Assembly (NCBI GenBank): GCA_025667525.1
Contig: CM046877.1
Location: 260,497,706 to 260,561,705, forward strand
Length of the DNA: 64,000 nucleotides
Source of the DNA: Glebionis coronaria
Taxonomy: Eukaryota; Streptophyta; Magnoliopsida; Asterales; Asteraceae
Direction: 5' to 3'
Position 1 is the stretch's first letter. Each line of letters begins with the position of its first letter. The notes under the pieces are model-generated. The model did no database searches. It was not told where the DNA came from and worked only from the letters and a program-made list of their open reading frames with translations. Of this stretch, positions 26,522-37,771 are shown piece after piece. The translations under genes and the position numbers were made by a program.

Positions 26522-28179
26522 AAGTTAAACTCACTGAGTCGAACACAATTTAACAGACCAACCTTTTATCACCTCAACTCCAAAACTAAACCTAATCCCC
26601 ATCGTCTCCTAATCCCATTTCATCTAGACTCGAACACTTAAACAAACTCAAACAGTAACTAGAAATTGACCTCAGATTCATTTTCATGGTGAGATCTTTG
26701 TAGATCTTTTCACACGAAAATCTATAATCTTCATAGATCAAATGTTTGGACTTTAACCACTTTTATTATACGAAATCTAAGAATAATTATAACAAGCATG
26801 TTATAATCATTTCTTTATTTCGATTCAATCACATAAACAAACATGCATTCGATGACCTACCTGAGATCAATTCGCATTGATCTTGAAGTTGTGTCTATCT
26901 CGTCAACAATCACAAATATCATATGATTTGTGATATTAGATGCGATTGATGAAATTGAAAATCAGTGAAGTGTTTAGACGGAGGTTTCTATGTGAGTTAA
27001 AGGGGCTGCGTGTTTTAGTTTAGGAGAGATTAGATGATATTTGGGTGATTTCATGGGGGACGGAGGATTCGAGGTGAATTATTGGGAGGAGATGAAGTTA
27101 GGTGAGAGAAAAGGTGGGGCGGAAATTTCTAGCATTTGGTGTTAAGTGCGTGTGTTTAGGGTTAGAAAGTCTTATAACCGAGTGTTATAACCGGGTATAA
27201 GTTTTCTTGTGATGTTGGACCGGGTCTTGAAAGAGGTTGATGAACCGGGTTTCAACTATTGGGCTTTGGACTAAATTTTTAAATGCACTTGATTTGGGCC
27301 GCATGTTTTTAGTAATATACACACAAATTTTTTAATACAAATTTTAAATAAATTTTGTGTGTATTAAGTTATAATTCGGTCGTTATCGGGACGAGACAAA
27401 GAGACAAACAGTGACGAGACATTGTTAAGGAGAATGGATGCTCAAACAAACAAGTTCCTTTTTTGAATTTGTGGTTTTTTTGTTGCATTTGTGGTTCTTT
27501 AATTTTTTCTTGACACTGATGGGGTGACGAGAAATGTGACGCGACAAAATGAAGTGACAAATGTGACGAGAATTTATTTTGACGAGACCAAGGAAAAATG
27601 GGCGATTTTTTAGTGGCTACAGATTTTGTTTGATCGGGTATTAATTACGTGACGTTGAAGACGGATTTTTCGAAGGCGTGTATTTATTTTATCTTTTAAT
27701 AGATAACTTGCTCGTGCTTAATCCTAGAATGAAGACTTGGTTATCTGGTTTCCGGGTTCGGGGTGGATGGTTGATGACTCGGATAACTATCACTTAAAGG
27801 GGTTACATTGTTGTACTCAGTGTCACGCGCTTAGTCGACGTGGATAATTTCAAGAGGTGTTGTGCTTATAGACTTCTCCAGTGATGCATTGAGTACTTAG
27901 ATATTTCTCCACCGTTCTTCATTCAACAATAGTGCAAGCTTAAGTCACAAGATCGAAGGATTTTTATTCAGCTTCACGTTTGATGTATCTGGTTCATTCT
28001 TTCAGTGGTCACTTCAAATTGCTTTCACGTGGGATGGTAAAGGTGGCCATGGAGAGTTATGAGAAGAGATTTTCGATCAACAGCTGATTCTCACAAAATA
28101 TATAATTCAGCTTATTTATTATTCTCACGAGATTTCAGGTTCATGTGCGTACAATTTATTGATGGTTCCGAGTTTCGAA

Positions 28180-29104
28180 ACCATCAAGGGGGAAGAAGAA
28201 GACACATTGAACGCACAACGAGTACACGTGATGAACTTCATACCTTCTTTTGATTTGAAGATATTCCGGGATGACATTTGTCATAGCCGCAGAGAAAATC
28301 AGTGTTTTAACTCGTGGCGTTATCAATCTCTAAACGGTAGACTACTGATTTGATGATTAATTTTTTGGTTGTTGCAATTATTCATCATCATTATCCTATA
28401 TGCACTCCCGGGACTTATTTGACTCTGGTGCATCTCCGGAAGAAGATATGTGCATTTCTGGGACTTAATTGACTCTGGTGTTACGATGTCAACTTCATGA
28501 ATGGGATAAAGTGTCTACTTTAGTATTTGAGCTTCATAATGGGGATTGATTTACTTTCTTCAACCATGTGGGGGAAGAAATGTCTTGATTCTTTCTGGTA
28601 TGCATAACTTGAACTCTCAGGGGGAAGAAAAATTTAGAAGAATGATTCAAGCGTGAGAAGAAAAGTTGTTGATCTACTTGGTGTGCCCCAAACTTTCAAT
28701 CCCTCTCAGCAACATTATCATGTTATATGATGGGATTTGCTAGTTAGATTCCGCTGTGCGCTTAATCATTCTAAGCTTTATTGAAAGCTTTGTAATTGCT
28801 TACGAGGATTGTTGGTTTAGGGGGAAGCTATTTAAAATGCTTCTACATCAAGTTTACCTGGCATGAATTAGGGGGAAGCTAATTCAGAAGCTTCTCCTTA
28901 ACCAGAAGTGTATGGATTACTTAGCTCGTGCCGTTACAGTATTTCTACTACAAGTTACTTTAAAGATGAGTCGTTTTAAAGACGAAGGCCTCAGAAGACT
29001 TCATCAGCATTGGATGCTTCAAGGAAGCTCTTGTTCTTAATTATTTTGTACTTGTTAGGAAGAATATTGTAAGGAATTCTACACGTCGTCCCATGGGGGA
29101 AGAT
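28180..29104 (+). repeat. Multiplied polypurine tracts
   Basis: GGGGGAAG occurs near 28188, 28548, 28620, 28820, 28871 and 29095; only the last adjoins the LTR and is the functional tract. Multiplied tracts of this form are a reported hallmark of Sireviruses. Confidence 0.8.
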
Positions 29105-29385
29105 TGTTGGAAACTCACTTTATGTGACGACATTTAAGAATTCCTGTTAGTTATCATAGTCACGCACATTTAGACTAGACTAGGCTCGTTGTAAAGTTTA
29201 GGTTGTGTGCGTGACTATATATACCCCTCCTTAGCTTCCAAGGAGGGGTGTTGATTGTCATTTGATCATTTGGGAATACATTACACTTTCACTCTCAACC
29301 TCTCCTCTCTCTCTATAAGCCATAAATGGCTTCCACCACCATTTACCACACATTAGACCACCGGATCCATTTTAGCATTTCTACA
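29105..29385 (+). repeat. RT7 3' LTR
   Basis: 281 bp, nearly identical to the 5' LTR (for example TTCCTG against TTCCCG near the start), with the same promoter inverted repeat at 29224-29248. Confidence 0.9.
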
Positions 29386-31453
29386 AGGACTTACGATTTT
29401 AATTTAACGTCCTTTACGACCAAACCGGAAACCTTAGGATTTCGTATTTACGTTTTCGAACTCCGTTTTGATGAGACAATTTTTATTAGATTCGTTTTGT
29501 GCCGTTGATTCATAATTTATAAAAACGTTTTTCGTAAAACGACCCGAGGGCACGTAAATCGAGGAAACTAGAATCGAGGAATACCCGTAAATTAGTGGGA
29601 TGGGACAAGTTTTACACTTGCCCACCCCACTAAGTGTGGCATCCAACATTAAGCCACCTCACCCCATGAGGTGTCCAAGCTTAACTAATAAGCTTCAATA
29701 CATGTACTAGCCTAACATCTAAGCTAAAGTTACCTCAAAACCATCCAACACTAAACCATTATCTCACAAAACACACATGCAATACCACTCTCATTTCTCT
29801 CCTCCCTCTCTCTAAAATTCATCCCAAAACCATCATCAAACACCCCTATTTGATATATTTTAGCCATAAAATCATGTGTTATTCATACATATGATGATGC
29901 TCTTTTGAAGCCTTGAAGATTGGAGGTGATTCTAACATCCAAGGAGGTGATTTGGTGATGTCCAAGGGCTGATTTCTCAAGGATTTTTCATGAATATCAA
30001 GGGCTGATTTCACAAGGAATCTACAAATACTTGGTGATCCTAGAAGTGGTTTTGATATCTCATAAGATTGGTTACCCAAAACCAAGTCTTGTTCATCATC
30101 AATCCCATCTTTTCATCACTAATGGTGGTATAGAGATTGTTCTTCCTATCCTCTTATTATTTTGATTATGTAATCTTGTATTTCTTTTACTTATGTATAT
30201 GTATATGATGATGAATGATGATTAAAAATGTTTTGTGGGGATTTGGTGTTGATAAACATGCTTAAAAGATGAAAGACTATAAGAAACAAGGCTAAAATCT
30301 TGTTTAAATTTGTTGGCTGTATAAAACAGTAAATAAACATGTCATGAACTGATAAAATGATGAAGTAGAATTAATATACATTAAGCTATGGGTCTTGTAC
30401 ACATGTGAGAGTTGGCCATGCAATGGAATCATTATAATGAGTGAGATATGATCAAAACAAGTTTAGGGTACAAATATGAGTTCACTGTTTTGGATGATTT
30501 TTAGAAAATATTTAGAAGATGATTCAACAGTAGCTATAGAAGAGTTAAATGGAGCACATATCATGTAGTTTATGTGATAATAATTTGAGCTTTTGTCTCC
30601 ATATAGAACTCTAGATATGGCAGTTTTGGTGAAGATGAAAATAAAAATCAGATTTTGAGAATTAATGTTTATTACTATTATATAAGCACTCAAAATTTAT
30701 ATTTTATAAAATGTAAAGTTAAAACCCACTAACTCATGAATTTTATATATATAAGTATGTACAATGATAAATAAGTGGACATTTTATAAAAATGGTAACT
30801 TGTTAAGTTTTATAAGTTATAAAACTATAAACATGATTTTTACGACTTTTTCGGCTAATACCGTAAAATTAACGTTTTTGTTAAATAAAACTTAGACGAT
30901 AAAACCCGTCTAATGTCAACTTTATAAAACTTATATACTGATATATAAACATTTATAACAAGTAAAAACCGATAAAACCCGAACTATAGGACATACAGAC
31001 ATTAACGAGCTAAGTAAACATATTGGACTAATAATTGGACTAAATAAGTTAAACCCTTATAAAAAAGAACTTAATGGACTTAACCCATTTGGGCCCAACA
31101 TGGAAAGTATAGATACTGATAAAATAAGTATAAAATGGATTAAAACAAATTAAAGAACTTATAATAAGTTTATTGGACCTAAGACACGTAAATAGGTAAA
31201 ACTAGTAAACTAGTAAGAAGTTACCAATACGTAAACACTAAAATGAGTAAAAGAGAATATGTAAACCCACTTGATCATCATATATATATAATCATCATAT
31301 GTATACATAATTGTTATTTTTATAAAGTCATTGGACATAAGTCTAAGACAAGTATTATTTGTCTAGGTTTCCATGATTGAAGCACGCACCGTACGTCCGA
31401 ATTGCCGATAACCCGCCTTCCCATGTCAACGTGAGTTCATAGCCTCGCACTCT

Positions 31454-31983
31454 ACGGTGAATATGATGGAAATCTTCTTCTGTGAAGAAAATGCACTCTG
31501 CATCACACATGACTTTGCACCATCTGGTGTCGGATTTTCAACATAGTAGGTCGCTGGATTAGGAATTTTAATGGAATGATAAATATGTCAAATGCTAGAA
31601 TATTTGTCTATACTCGTATTATGTCGGAAATTTCTAAGTCAATGGTTTACATTCTATTTATTTGATTGAATTAGGACGCATCTTCGGTCAAATGAATAAA
31701 TTTAAATCACCAAATTTATAATTTCTTCCTTGCATAAAGTTGGACGCATCTTTATGTTAGTGAGAATTTATAAATGGACTTAAAGAGATTCGATATAAGC
31801 CAAGTGTAGATTTAATAAAAACTTAGAGTTCTATGTGAGAAAATACATGTATTACTATATTAGAAATGCAGGTTAATGTTTGTCTTAGATTTAGAATTTG
31901 GAATGTGAAGTATTCCATTCAACTTGAAGAAACTTTGAAATCCTTATATTATGCTCTAACAAAAGAAGCAGAATATTGATAAT
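31454..31983 (+). pseudogene. RT3 interior, end of duplication unit 1
   Basis: It matches 44755-45211 of unit 2 closely. It follows the deletion breakpoint at the truncated RT6 LTR and ends where the second unit starts, 'gaccagaaaatccc' at 31984. A Cys/His-containing fragment near 31485-31520 could be a ruined gag zinc knuckle, but I would not rely on it. Confidence 0.5.
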
Positions 31984-32561
31984 GACCAGAAAATCCCAAA
32001 ATCCGTTTTACCTTTTGATAACGACCCCGTATGCAAGTTATACGAGCATATAAACAAGAAATAAATTTTACACCTCGACACCAGAATTTTCCATCACCTA
32101 TACCTGAAACCTTACCTAAAAATACCTAAGAACAACTTATAGATGTCCTACCCTATATGAAAGAAGTTCCTCCCGAGCGTACTGAAGATCTTGAAGATAA
32201 AGTTGAAGGACTTCAGAAAGACCGGATAGTTATACAACGAGATTTTGAGAAGTTAGAAGGAGATTTAAAAGAAGATAAAGACAAGTTGCAGATAAGACAG
32301 ATGATACACGATGAAGAGATTGTTCAAGCTCGACTGAAGATTTTTACTCTTGAGTTAGTCATTGAGGACATTAAAATTAGACATCGAGCCAATATACGAA
32401 GTCTTTTTGATGCCATCAAAGAACTTAAGAGGGAAAGATGAATGCATTAGACTAAAAGTTGTAAATACTTTCAACTTTATGTCTTTACTTTTATATTAAC
32501 AGAGAAGCTTATCCTGTAAGTTTAAACAAGACAAGTTGTTAATAAATAAAAGTTGTGTTTC
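31984..32561 (+). repeat. RT3 interior, start of duplication unit 2
   Basis: It repeats 6731-6801 joined directly to 14936-15465, without RT4, so it shows the pre-insertion arrangement. A short internal deletion relative to unit 1 removed about 20 bases between short repeats (CATCACC) near 32095. It continues at 43473 after RT8. Confidence 0.75.
32157..32441 (+). CDS. Coiled-coil segment of RT3, copy 2
   Basis: 94 residues with the same start (MKEVPPER) and end (LKRER) as the copy at 15065-15349, about a dozen substitutions, no indel and no stop. Several changes swap charge (for example GRRII to DRIVI, EAKAK to EDKDK) but keep the heptad pattern. It is probably part of a larger gag; the function is unknown. 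Confidence 0.4.
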   Translation: MKEVPPERTEDLEDKVEGLQKDRIVIQRDFEKLEGDLKEDKDKLQIRQMIHDEEIVQARLKIFTLELVIEDIKIRHRANIRSLFDAIKELKRER

Positions 32562-34180
32562 TAATACAAGGCTTTTACACCAAGTATAAAATATTATCGT
32601 TCGGTCTCTTTGAATTGATTATTGGTAGAAAGTGCGACTCAATTGTTCTTGGTAGACAAAAGAAATGGTTTGATTTGATTATCTATTTTTAAACTAAAAG
32701 CAAATAATTGTCGTTGAGTAATGATTAAAGCTTTCAAAAATTAAACTAAAAGGTATTTAGATAAACACTTAAAACATAAAACTTAAAAACATGTTCTATC
32801 GGAATGTATCAAAATGAAAGCCATCGGAATAATCAAATGTAAAGTTGTCGGAATGTTCATCTGAATACCCATTAGAATGCAACAATATCAATTCTATCGC
32901 AATGTAAAGTCTGTCGGAATGTCCTAGATCGCAAAACAATAAACACCTTTGTCGCAATGTGCTCCGTCAGAATACAAGCTATAAAAATTGGGCAGAGTTT
33001 CGACTTAACAAGACCTTAAGTCCCGTCGGAATGTGTGATCGCAATGAGCGATCGCAATCCAGATCGGAATAAGGGGGAAGTTACCAAGTGATCGTAAAGT
33101 ATAACCACAATGGGTTATTGCGATCAAAACAAGCAGCCGTCGGAATGTGTATAATCCCTAATATTGCGATGAAATACAAAAGTAATCCAAAGTTGAAAAT
33201 AAGCCAAGATTCAATAAGCACAATCAATAAGCTCTCTCGACCAAACCTCAAACAACTTAATAAGCTAAAATTCGACAACTTTTAAAACAATAAAAATGAC
33301 AAACTTTATAAAAGAAACTTTTAAAGAGATTAAATCTAGTAAGAAATCCGAAAACCAATAAGCTAAAACATGAAATAAGCCAATAAGCTAAAAGAGCTTA
33401 TAGCCTAACCCGTATGAAACTTATGTAGTGATAAAAAGATTAACCTTTTAATCACTTAAACATCAAACAAAATCAATCCGTATGGAATATGATTTTCGGA
33501 TCAAAACCAAAAGTAAATCAAAAATTGTGGAAAGAGATAAAAAAACACAAACTTAAACTTAAACTTTTGATTAAAGAAACTCAAATACAAAGATTAATGA
33601 AAGCTTAAACTTGAATGATTAGAGAAAGAAAAGATGAAAAACTTAGTGAGACAAAGTTTGTAACTTTCTCTCTCTAAAAACTAGAAAGAAAAATGAAAAG
33701 ATTAAAACTAGCTAACCCCCCTCCTAATGTGATTAGGAGGGTATTTATAGGGAAATGGGAAGTGCATGTGTGGTGTGCTTCCTTCTTTCTTTTCTTCTCG
33801 ACTCGATTTAATTCTTTGTCTTTTCTCGACGTCGTCTCGGGATTTGAACTTGTCTTAATAATTTTCTTCTATAATTTAGACTTGAGTTCTTCGACCTCAT
33901 TAAACTTCCGTCTTTAGACTTTTTCTTCGATAAATCTTCAAAATAGGTCTTGGACATCCGTTCTATAAGCACTCTTGATCTTTTGACTTCGTCTTTTCTC
34001 GTTTTCTTCGATAAAAGCCCGTGAAAGCCCGTGTTTTCTTCCTTTTGCATCTTTTTGTCCTAAAACACAATAAAAACACAAACCACGCATAATTCCGACT
34101 TTTACGACATAAAATACACGTTTTGGTCTTGTTTTTATTGGAAATAAGTGGTAAAAGGATAAGTGTTTTCACACTTATGA
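32562..34180 (-). repeat. RT8 3' LTR
   Basis: 1619 bp. The minus strand starts at 34180 next to the polypurine tract. TATA-like CTATAAATA is the complement of 33742-33750, followed downstream by the perfect 10-bp inverted repeat CCCTCCTAAT / ATTAGGAGGG (33719-33741, loop of 3). The transcribed part holds the CATTCCGAY cluster (32795-33175) and AATAAGC motifs (33200-33420). Confidence 0.9.
32795..33175 (-). repeat. CATTSCGAY motif cluster in RT8 LTR
   Basis: On the plus strand GTCGGAATG, ATCGGAAT, GTCGCAATG and ATCGCAATG occur about 13 times in 380 bases, so the transcribed strand reads CATTCCGAC or CATTGCGAT. Two are inverted (33117, 33163). The same cluster is in the other LTR at about 42227-42600. 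Confidence 0.85.
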
Positions 34181-34194
34181 AATCCCCTACACTT
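34181..34194 (-). other. RT8 polypurine tract
   Basis: The minus strand reads AAGTGTAGGGGATT just upstream of the 3' LTR. RT12 has the same tract at 63926-63939. Confidence 0.85.
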
Positions 34195-36205
34195 ACCCAT
34201 TGCAATGCCCTCATGCAATGCTTTAATTTTAAAGCACAGTTTACATTTTCCATCCTAAATAAACCACCTTGGCCTTTATTAAATACTAAACTTTTAAGGA
34301 AGATAGAAACAAATAAGGAAATTAAAGACTTACATTGGGTTTTGGCTGCCCTGAACGTTTATCACCCTCAAGTTTCACGTTCCCTATACCAAGCTTAAAA
34401 ACGAGATCATTGTTATTATAAGTTAGCAGACTAACACGAATTCATGTGGGCCAATTATTTACTTAGACTCCCTTACTCCTAGGTGTATCTCTTATATTTT
34501 ATTCTTGTCTTGAATGATCACGAGGATGCATTGTTTGACTTATTTTGATAGTTATTTAGGCTGAAAATAAAGTGGACGATTTAATCAATAGTTAGCTAAA
34601 GGACAAAATCTTTTAAAACTGCTTCTCGGGACCTCTTAAAGTTCATATCTTGGCATAACTCGCTTCACGATTTGAGACCTTTCTTGGACCGATATTTGGC
34701 AGCGACTTCATACTTCAAATCTTTGAGAGATGTTCTTGAAATTATGGTCTTCTCTTCATAATAGGAATTTCTTCACTTGAAGTTTTGAGAGATTCTTCAT
34801 CTTTGGACCACGACTTCTTCATTTTCTCCAATCTTTATTTTGGACTTTGATATACAAACGATCCGCCTCCTTTTAGGACTTGGATCTATTTATCCTCATA
34901 CCTTGTTAGGGCCTTTTTGGATATACTTCTCCATGATCTTTTGGGGAGTATTTGCTTTTCGTCATGTGTCTCGATCCTTCATATTGATTTTTGATAAATG
35001 ATTCTTCACATCACTTTTGGATCTTTAGCAACAAAATGTAGCCCTCATGCCTTGTTAGGGCCTTTTCGGACTCGCCAATCTTCGCATCCCGCTTCAATAA
35101 GTTATGCCTTGGCTATGAACTCTAATTAATACCGAGCAACTTTTAAACGATCTTGGGCTAGAAGCTAAGTAACTTTTCAAATCGTACAACCTTATTTATT
35201 GCAAATAAATTTATTAACAAGCGATGGGAGAATAGGCTCATAATTAACTCACATAAATTCACGAAAGAATACCAAACTTATAATTGACTCTATCATCTCT
35301 CGTTCTCCACAGTTTAAAATCTCAAGGAAGGAGACTCGTGGATGCTTAGCCTATTAAATCAAAGTTTTGGGTTTTCGAGTCATCTATAGGATCTTGCAAA
35401 CTGTTAGGCTTTTTCATGTTTAGAATTCGCATTTTAAAGTTCCCTTGATAAACGACTCTCTAGGATCAATAGGAACATGCGAAAAGTTCTTGTTCTTAAC
35501 CCGTGAGAGTTAAGACTTTCGCGTTTTAAAGCTTCCTATATAACAGCCTAGCAAAACTTGACTTAAACATGTTAAAGATACTAGCTAGAGTAAACTTAGA
35601 TAAGTAAACTTGGGTTGAGTCAAAATATTCACGACTTTGAAAAATTTAAAACCATTTTATTGAAAATTTATTCTAGCAAAGAAAGTAAATAACGATAACA
35701 AAGGAAACTACAAGGCCAAAATAGATTAAAAATTTTGAAAATTGTCGAAAAATCAAATTTTCCAGTTAAAATGAGGACAAATTCATGGAAAAGACCACTT
35801 ACTTCGATAGAAGTCCCCCCTACACTTGATATAAACATTGTCCTCAATGTTTAAGCATGTTGGAGTAAACTCCCCTACACTTATGACATTGTGCACTTTG
35901 TTTAAGTCTTGCTAAGGAAAGGAAAACTAAAGTGATTTCAATGTGAACATATAAAATATGAAATATTGAATCACGACAGTTTAGGATAGAACCGTGAAGA
36001 TGGGAACATGGGATCACGGTTCGTCAAAAGTCATCGAGGTGCTCTTTGAATTTTGAATACCTGTATAGAACAAGAAACAAGACAACAAACACATACGGGG
36101 CTCCCCCTACACTTATTATGAAAGCGGTAAATGATAGATCACGGGTTGCCTCCCGAGAAGCGCTTGTTTTTTATAACCGAGTCACGAGCCTGACTCGACC
36201 CAAAA
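34195..36205 (-). other. RT8 space between integrase and 3' LTR
   Basis: Two kilobases without a credible frame on either strand. In Athila elements this interval can hold an env-like ORF; none survives here. Near 36146-36168 the minus strand reads AAGCGCTTCTCGGGAGGCAA, a string I associate with the same position in related elements, from memory only. Confidence 0.6.
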
Positions 36206-37771
36206 CTAGTTCATGGGAAACATGGTAAGGGATGGAATCATCTCATGAGAGATTTCCTCACCAAAGTACAGCTTCAAACGTTGGCCATTCACCTTGAAAT
36301 TAGGCCCATTTGGTTGAGAAATCTCAATGGTCCCATATGGAATGACTTTGGCGATGGTGAATGGACCAGACCAGCGTCTCTTCAACTTGCCATAGAAGAT
36401 CTTTAACCGAGGGTTAAAGAGTAAAACTTGATCACCAACGTGGAACTCTCGGTTCTTAATCCTTGCGTCATGGATGATCTTGGTCTTCTCCTTGTAGATC
36501 AGTGAGTTCTCGTAAGCTTCATTCCTCAGTTCATTAAGCTCGTTGAGTTGAATCTTGCGAAGATCACCGGCTTTGTTGATGTCGAAGTTAGCCCACTTCA
36601 AGGCCCAGTATGCCTTATGTTCCAGCTCGATAGGGAGGTGGCATGCTTTCCCGTACACAAGACGATAAGGTTTACAACCAATCGGGGTCTTATATGCGGT
36701 ATGGAAAGCCCACAAAGCATCATCTAACTTATCGGCCCACGCGACACGATGCTCTCCCACAGTACGTTCCAGAATTCGCTTCAAGCCACGGTTGGAAATC
36801 TCGGCTTGCCCATTGGTTTGGGGATGATAGGCGGTGGAAAGACGGTGATTGACACCATACTTAGCCATGACTCTTGCAAATTGATCATTGCAAAAATGAG
36901 TCCCGCGGTCACTGATTATAGCACGAGGAACACCGAATCGAGCAAACAGCTGCTTCAAAAAGTTCACAACCACCCTCTCATCATTCGTAGGGAGAGCCTT
37001 AGCTTCAACCCATTTAGAAACATAGTCAACGGCTACGAGGATGTACTTGTTCCCTTTAGATGATGGAAATGGCCCCATAAAGTCGATGCCCCATACGTAA
37101 AAGATTTCACACTCTTGGATGAAATTTTGAGGCATCTCATCTTTATGTGTGATCTTGCTTTGTCTCTGGCAAGCATCACAATGTTTAACCATGTCGTGAG
37201 CGTCACGATAAATTGTGGGCCAATAAAATCCAGAGTCGAATACTTTCTTCGCGGTGTAATTGGGACCAAAGTGACCACCGGTGGGTCCTTTATGGCAAGC
37301 GTCAAGGATTTGTACCGCTGCCGGCCCATCAACACATCGAAGAATGACAAGATCCACACATTGTTTGAAGAGGTAAGGGTCGTCCCAGAAATAATGTTCA
37401 ATGTCTTTAAAGAACTTTTTCTTTTGTTGGGACGTTAACCCTTCCTTGAGAATTCCACCCGCTAAGTAGTTTGCAATGTCCACAAACCACGGGGTGTCAT
37501 CGAGATTTGGATTGATAGACATTAAGACCTCAAGGGGAAAAGAGTCATTGATCTCTTGATTCGGATGATCCCCTTGATAAGGATCCTCTAGTCTACTTAG
37601 ATGATCCGCGGCTAGGTTTTCGGCACCCTTCTTGTCACGAATTTCGATTTTAAATTCTTGAAGGAGCAAAACCCAACGAAGAAGTCTTGGCTTAGAATCT
37701 TGCTTAGTCAACAAGTACTTCAACGCGGAATGATCGGTATACACGATGTTGGTAGAAAGGACAAGATAGGG
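36206..37771 (-). pseudogene. pol: RT8 pol C-terminus: RNase H end and integrase
   Basis: An open frame of 512 codons from the first Met (37744). It begins in the end of RNase H (TDHSALKYL, residues 2-10; ADHLSRL near 46-52). Integrase follows, with an HHCC finger at about H151, H158, C189, C192 and a core with D221 (GIDFMGPF), D279 (SDRGTHF) and E315 (NGQAE), i.e. DD35E spacing, all catalytic residues present. It inserts the cDNA into the chromosome. This part is intact but cut off from the RT by a one-base loss near 37768-37771, where the frame must shift to continue. The end at FPMN is a normal stop. Confidence 0.9.

Larger units (their letters stand above)
25759..29104 (+). other. RT7 interior, non-coding
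   Basis: It begins with the primer site. The content by region is: ATTGCGATGG motif cluster 26170-26430, 28-bp palindrome 26494-26521, an A/T-rich stretch to about 27300 whose minus strand looks like a plant promoter/5' UTR, and the polypurine-tract array 28180-29104. ORFs of 60-97 codons in the first 600 bases overlap in several frames and show no domain. Confidence 0.7.
25477..29385 (+). mobile_element. RT7: non-autonomous Sirevirus-like Copia element
   Basis: LTRs 25477-25758 and 29105-29385 are nearly identical, and the perfect target duplication AGGAC lies at 25472-25476 and 29386-29390. The primer site TGGTATCAGAGCCACGG is at 25761-25777 and the polypurine tract ATGGGGGAAGA ends at 29103. 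The 3.35-kb interior has no gag or pol. At least six GGGGGAAG tracts in its last 1 kb match the multiplied polypurine tracts known in Sireviruses. Length and structure fit a large retrotransposon derivative mobilised in trans. It is one of the youngest insertions, being inside a young RT6 LTR. Confidence 0.9.
25181..31453 (+). repeat. RT6 3' LTR, split by RT7 and truncated
   Basis: Segment 25181-25476 plus 29391-31453 follows the 5' LTR base for base with few changes. RT7 occupies 25477-29385 with its AGGAC duplication. About 1.1 kb of LTR 3' end (equivalent to 18309-19435) is deleted. Confidence 0.85.

Noticed and set aside
33693..34398. ORFs of 74-100 codons in RT8 LTRs, repeated at 42985-43494
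   Set aside because: They repeat because the LTRs are copies and overlap on both strands around the promoter; no domain.
34195..36205. An Athila env-like gene
   Set aside because: I looked in the expected interval and found no frame of useful length on the minus strand.
36643..37438. Plus-strand ORFs opposite RT8 integrase and others opposite RT, gag and the RT9 ORF
   Set aside because: They are antisense shadows of recognisable minus-strand proteins.
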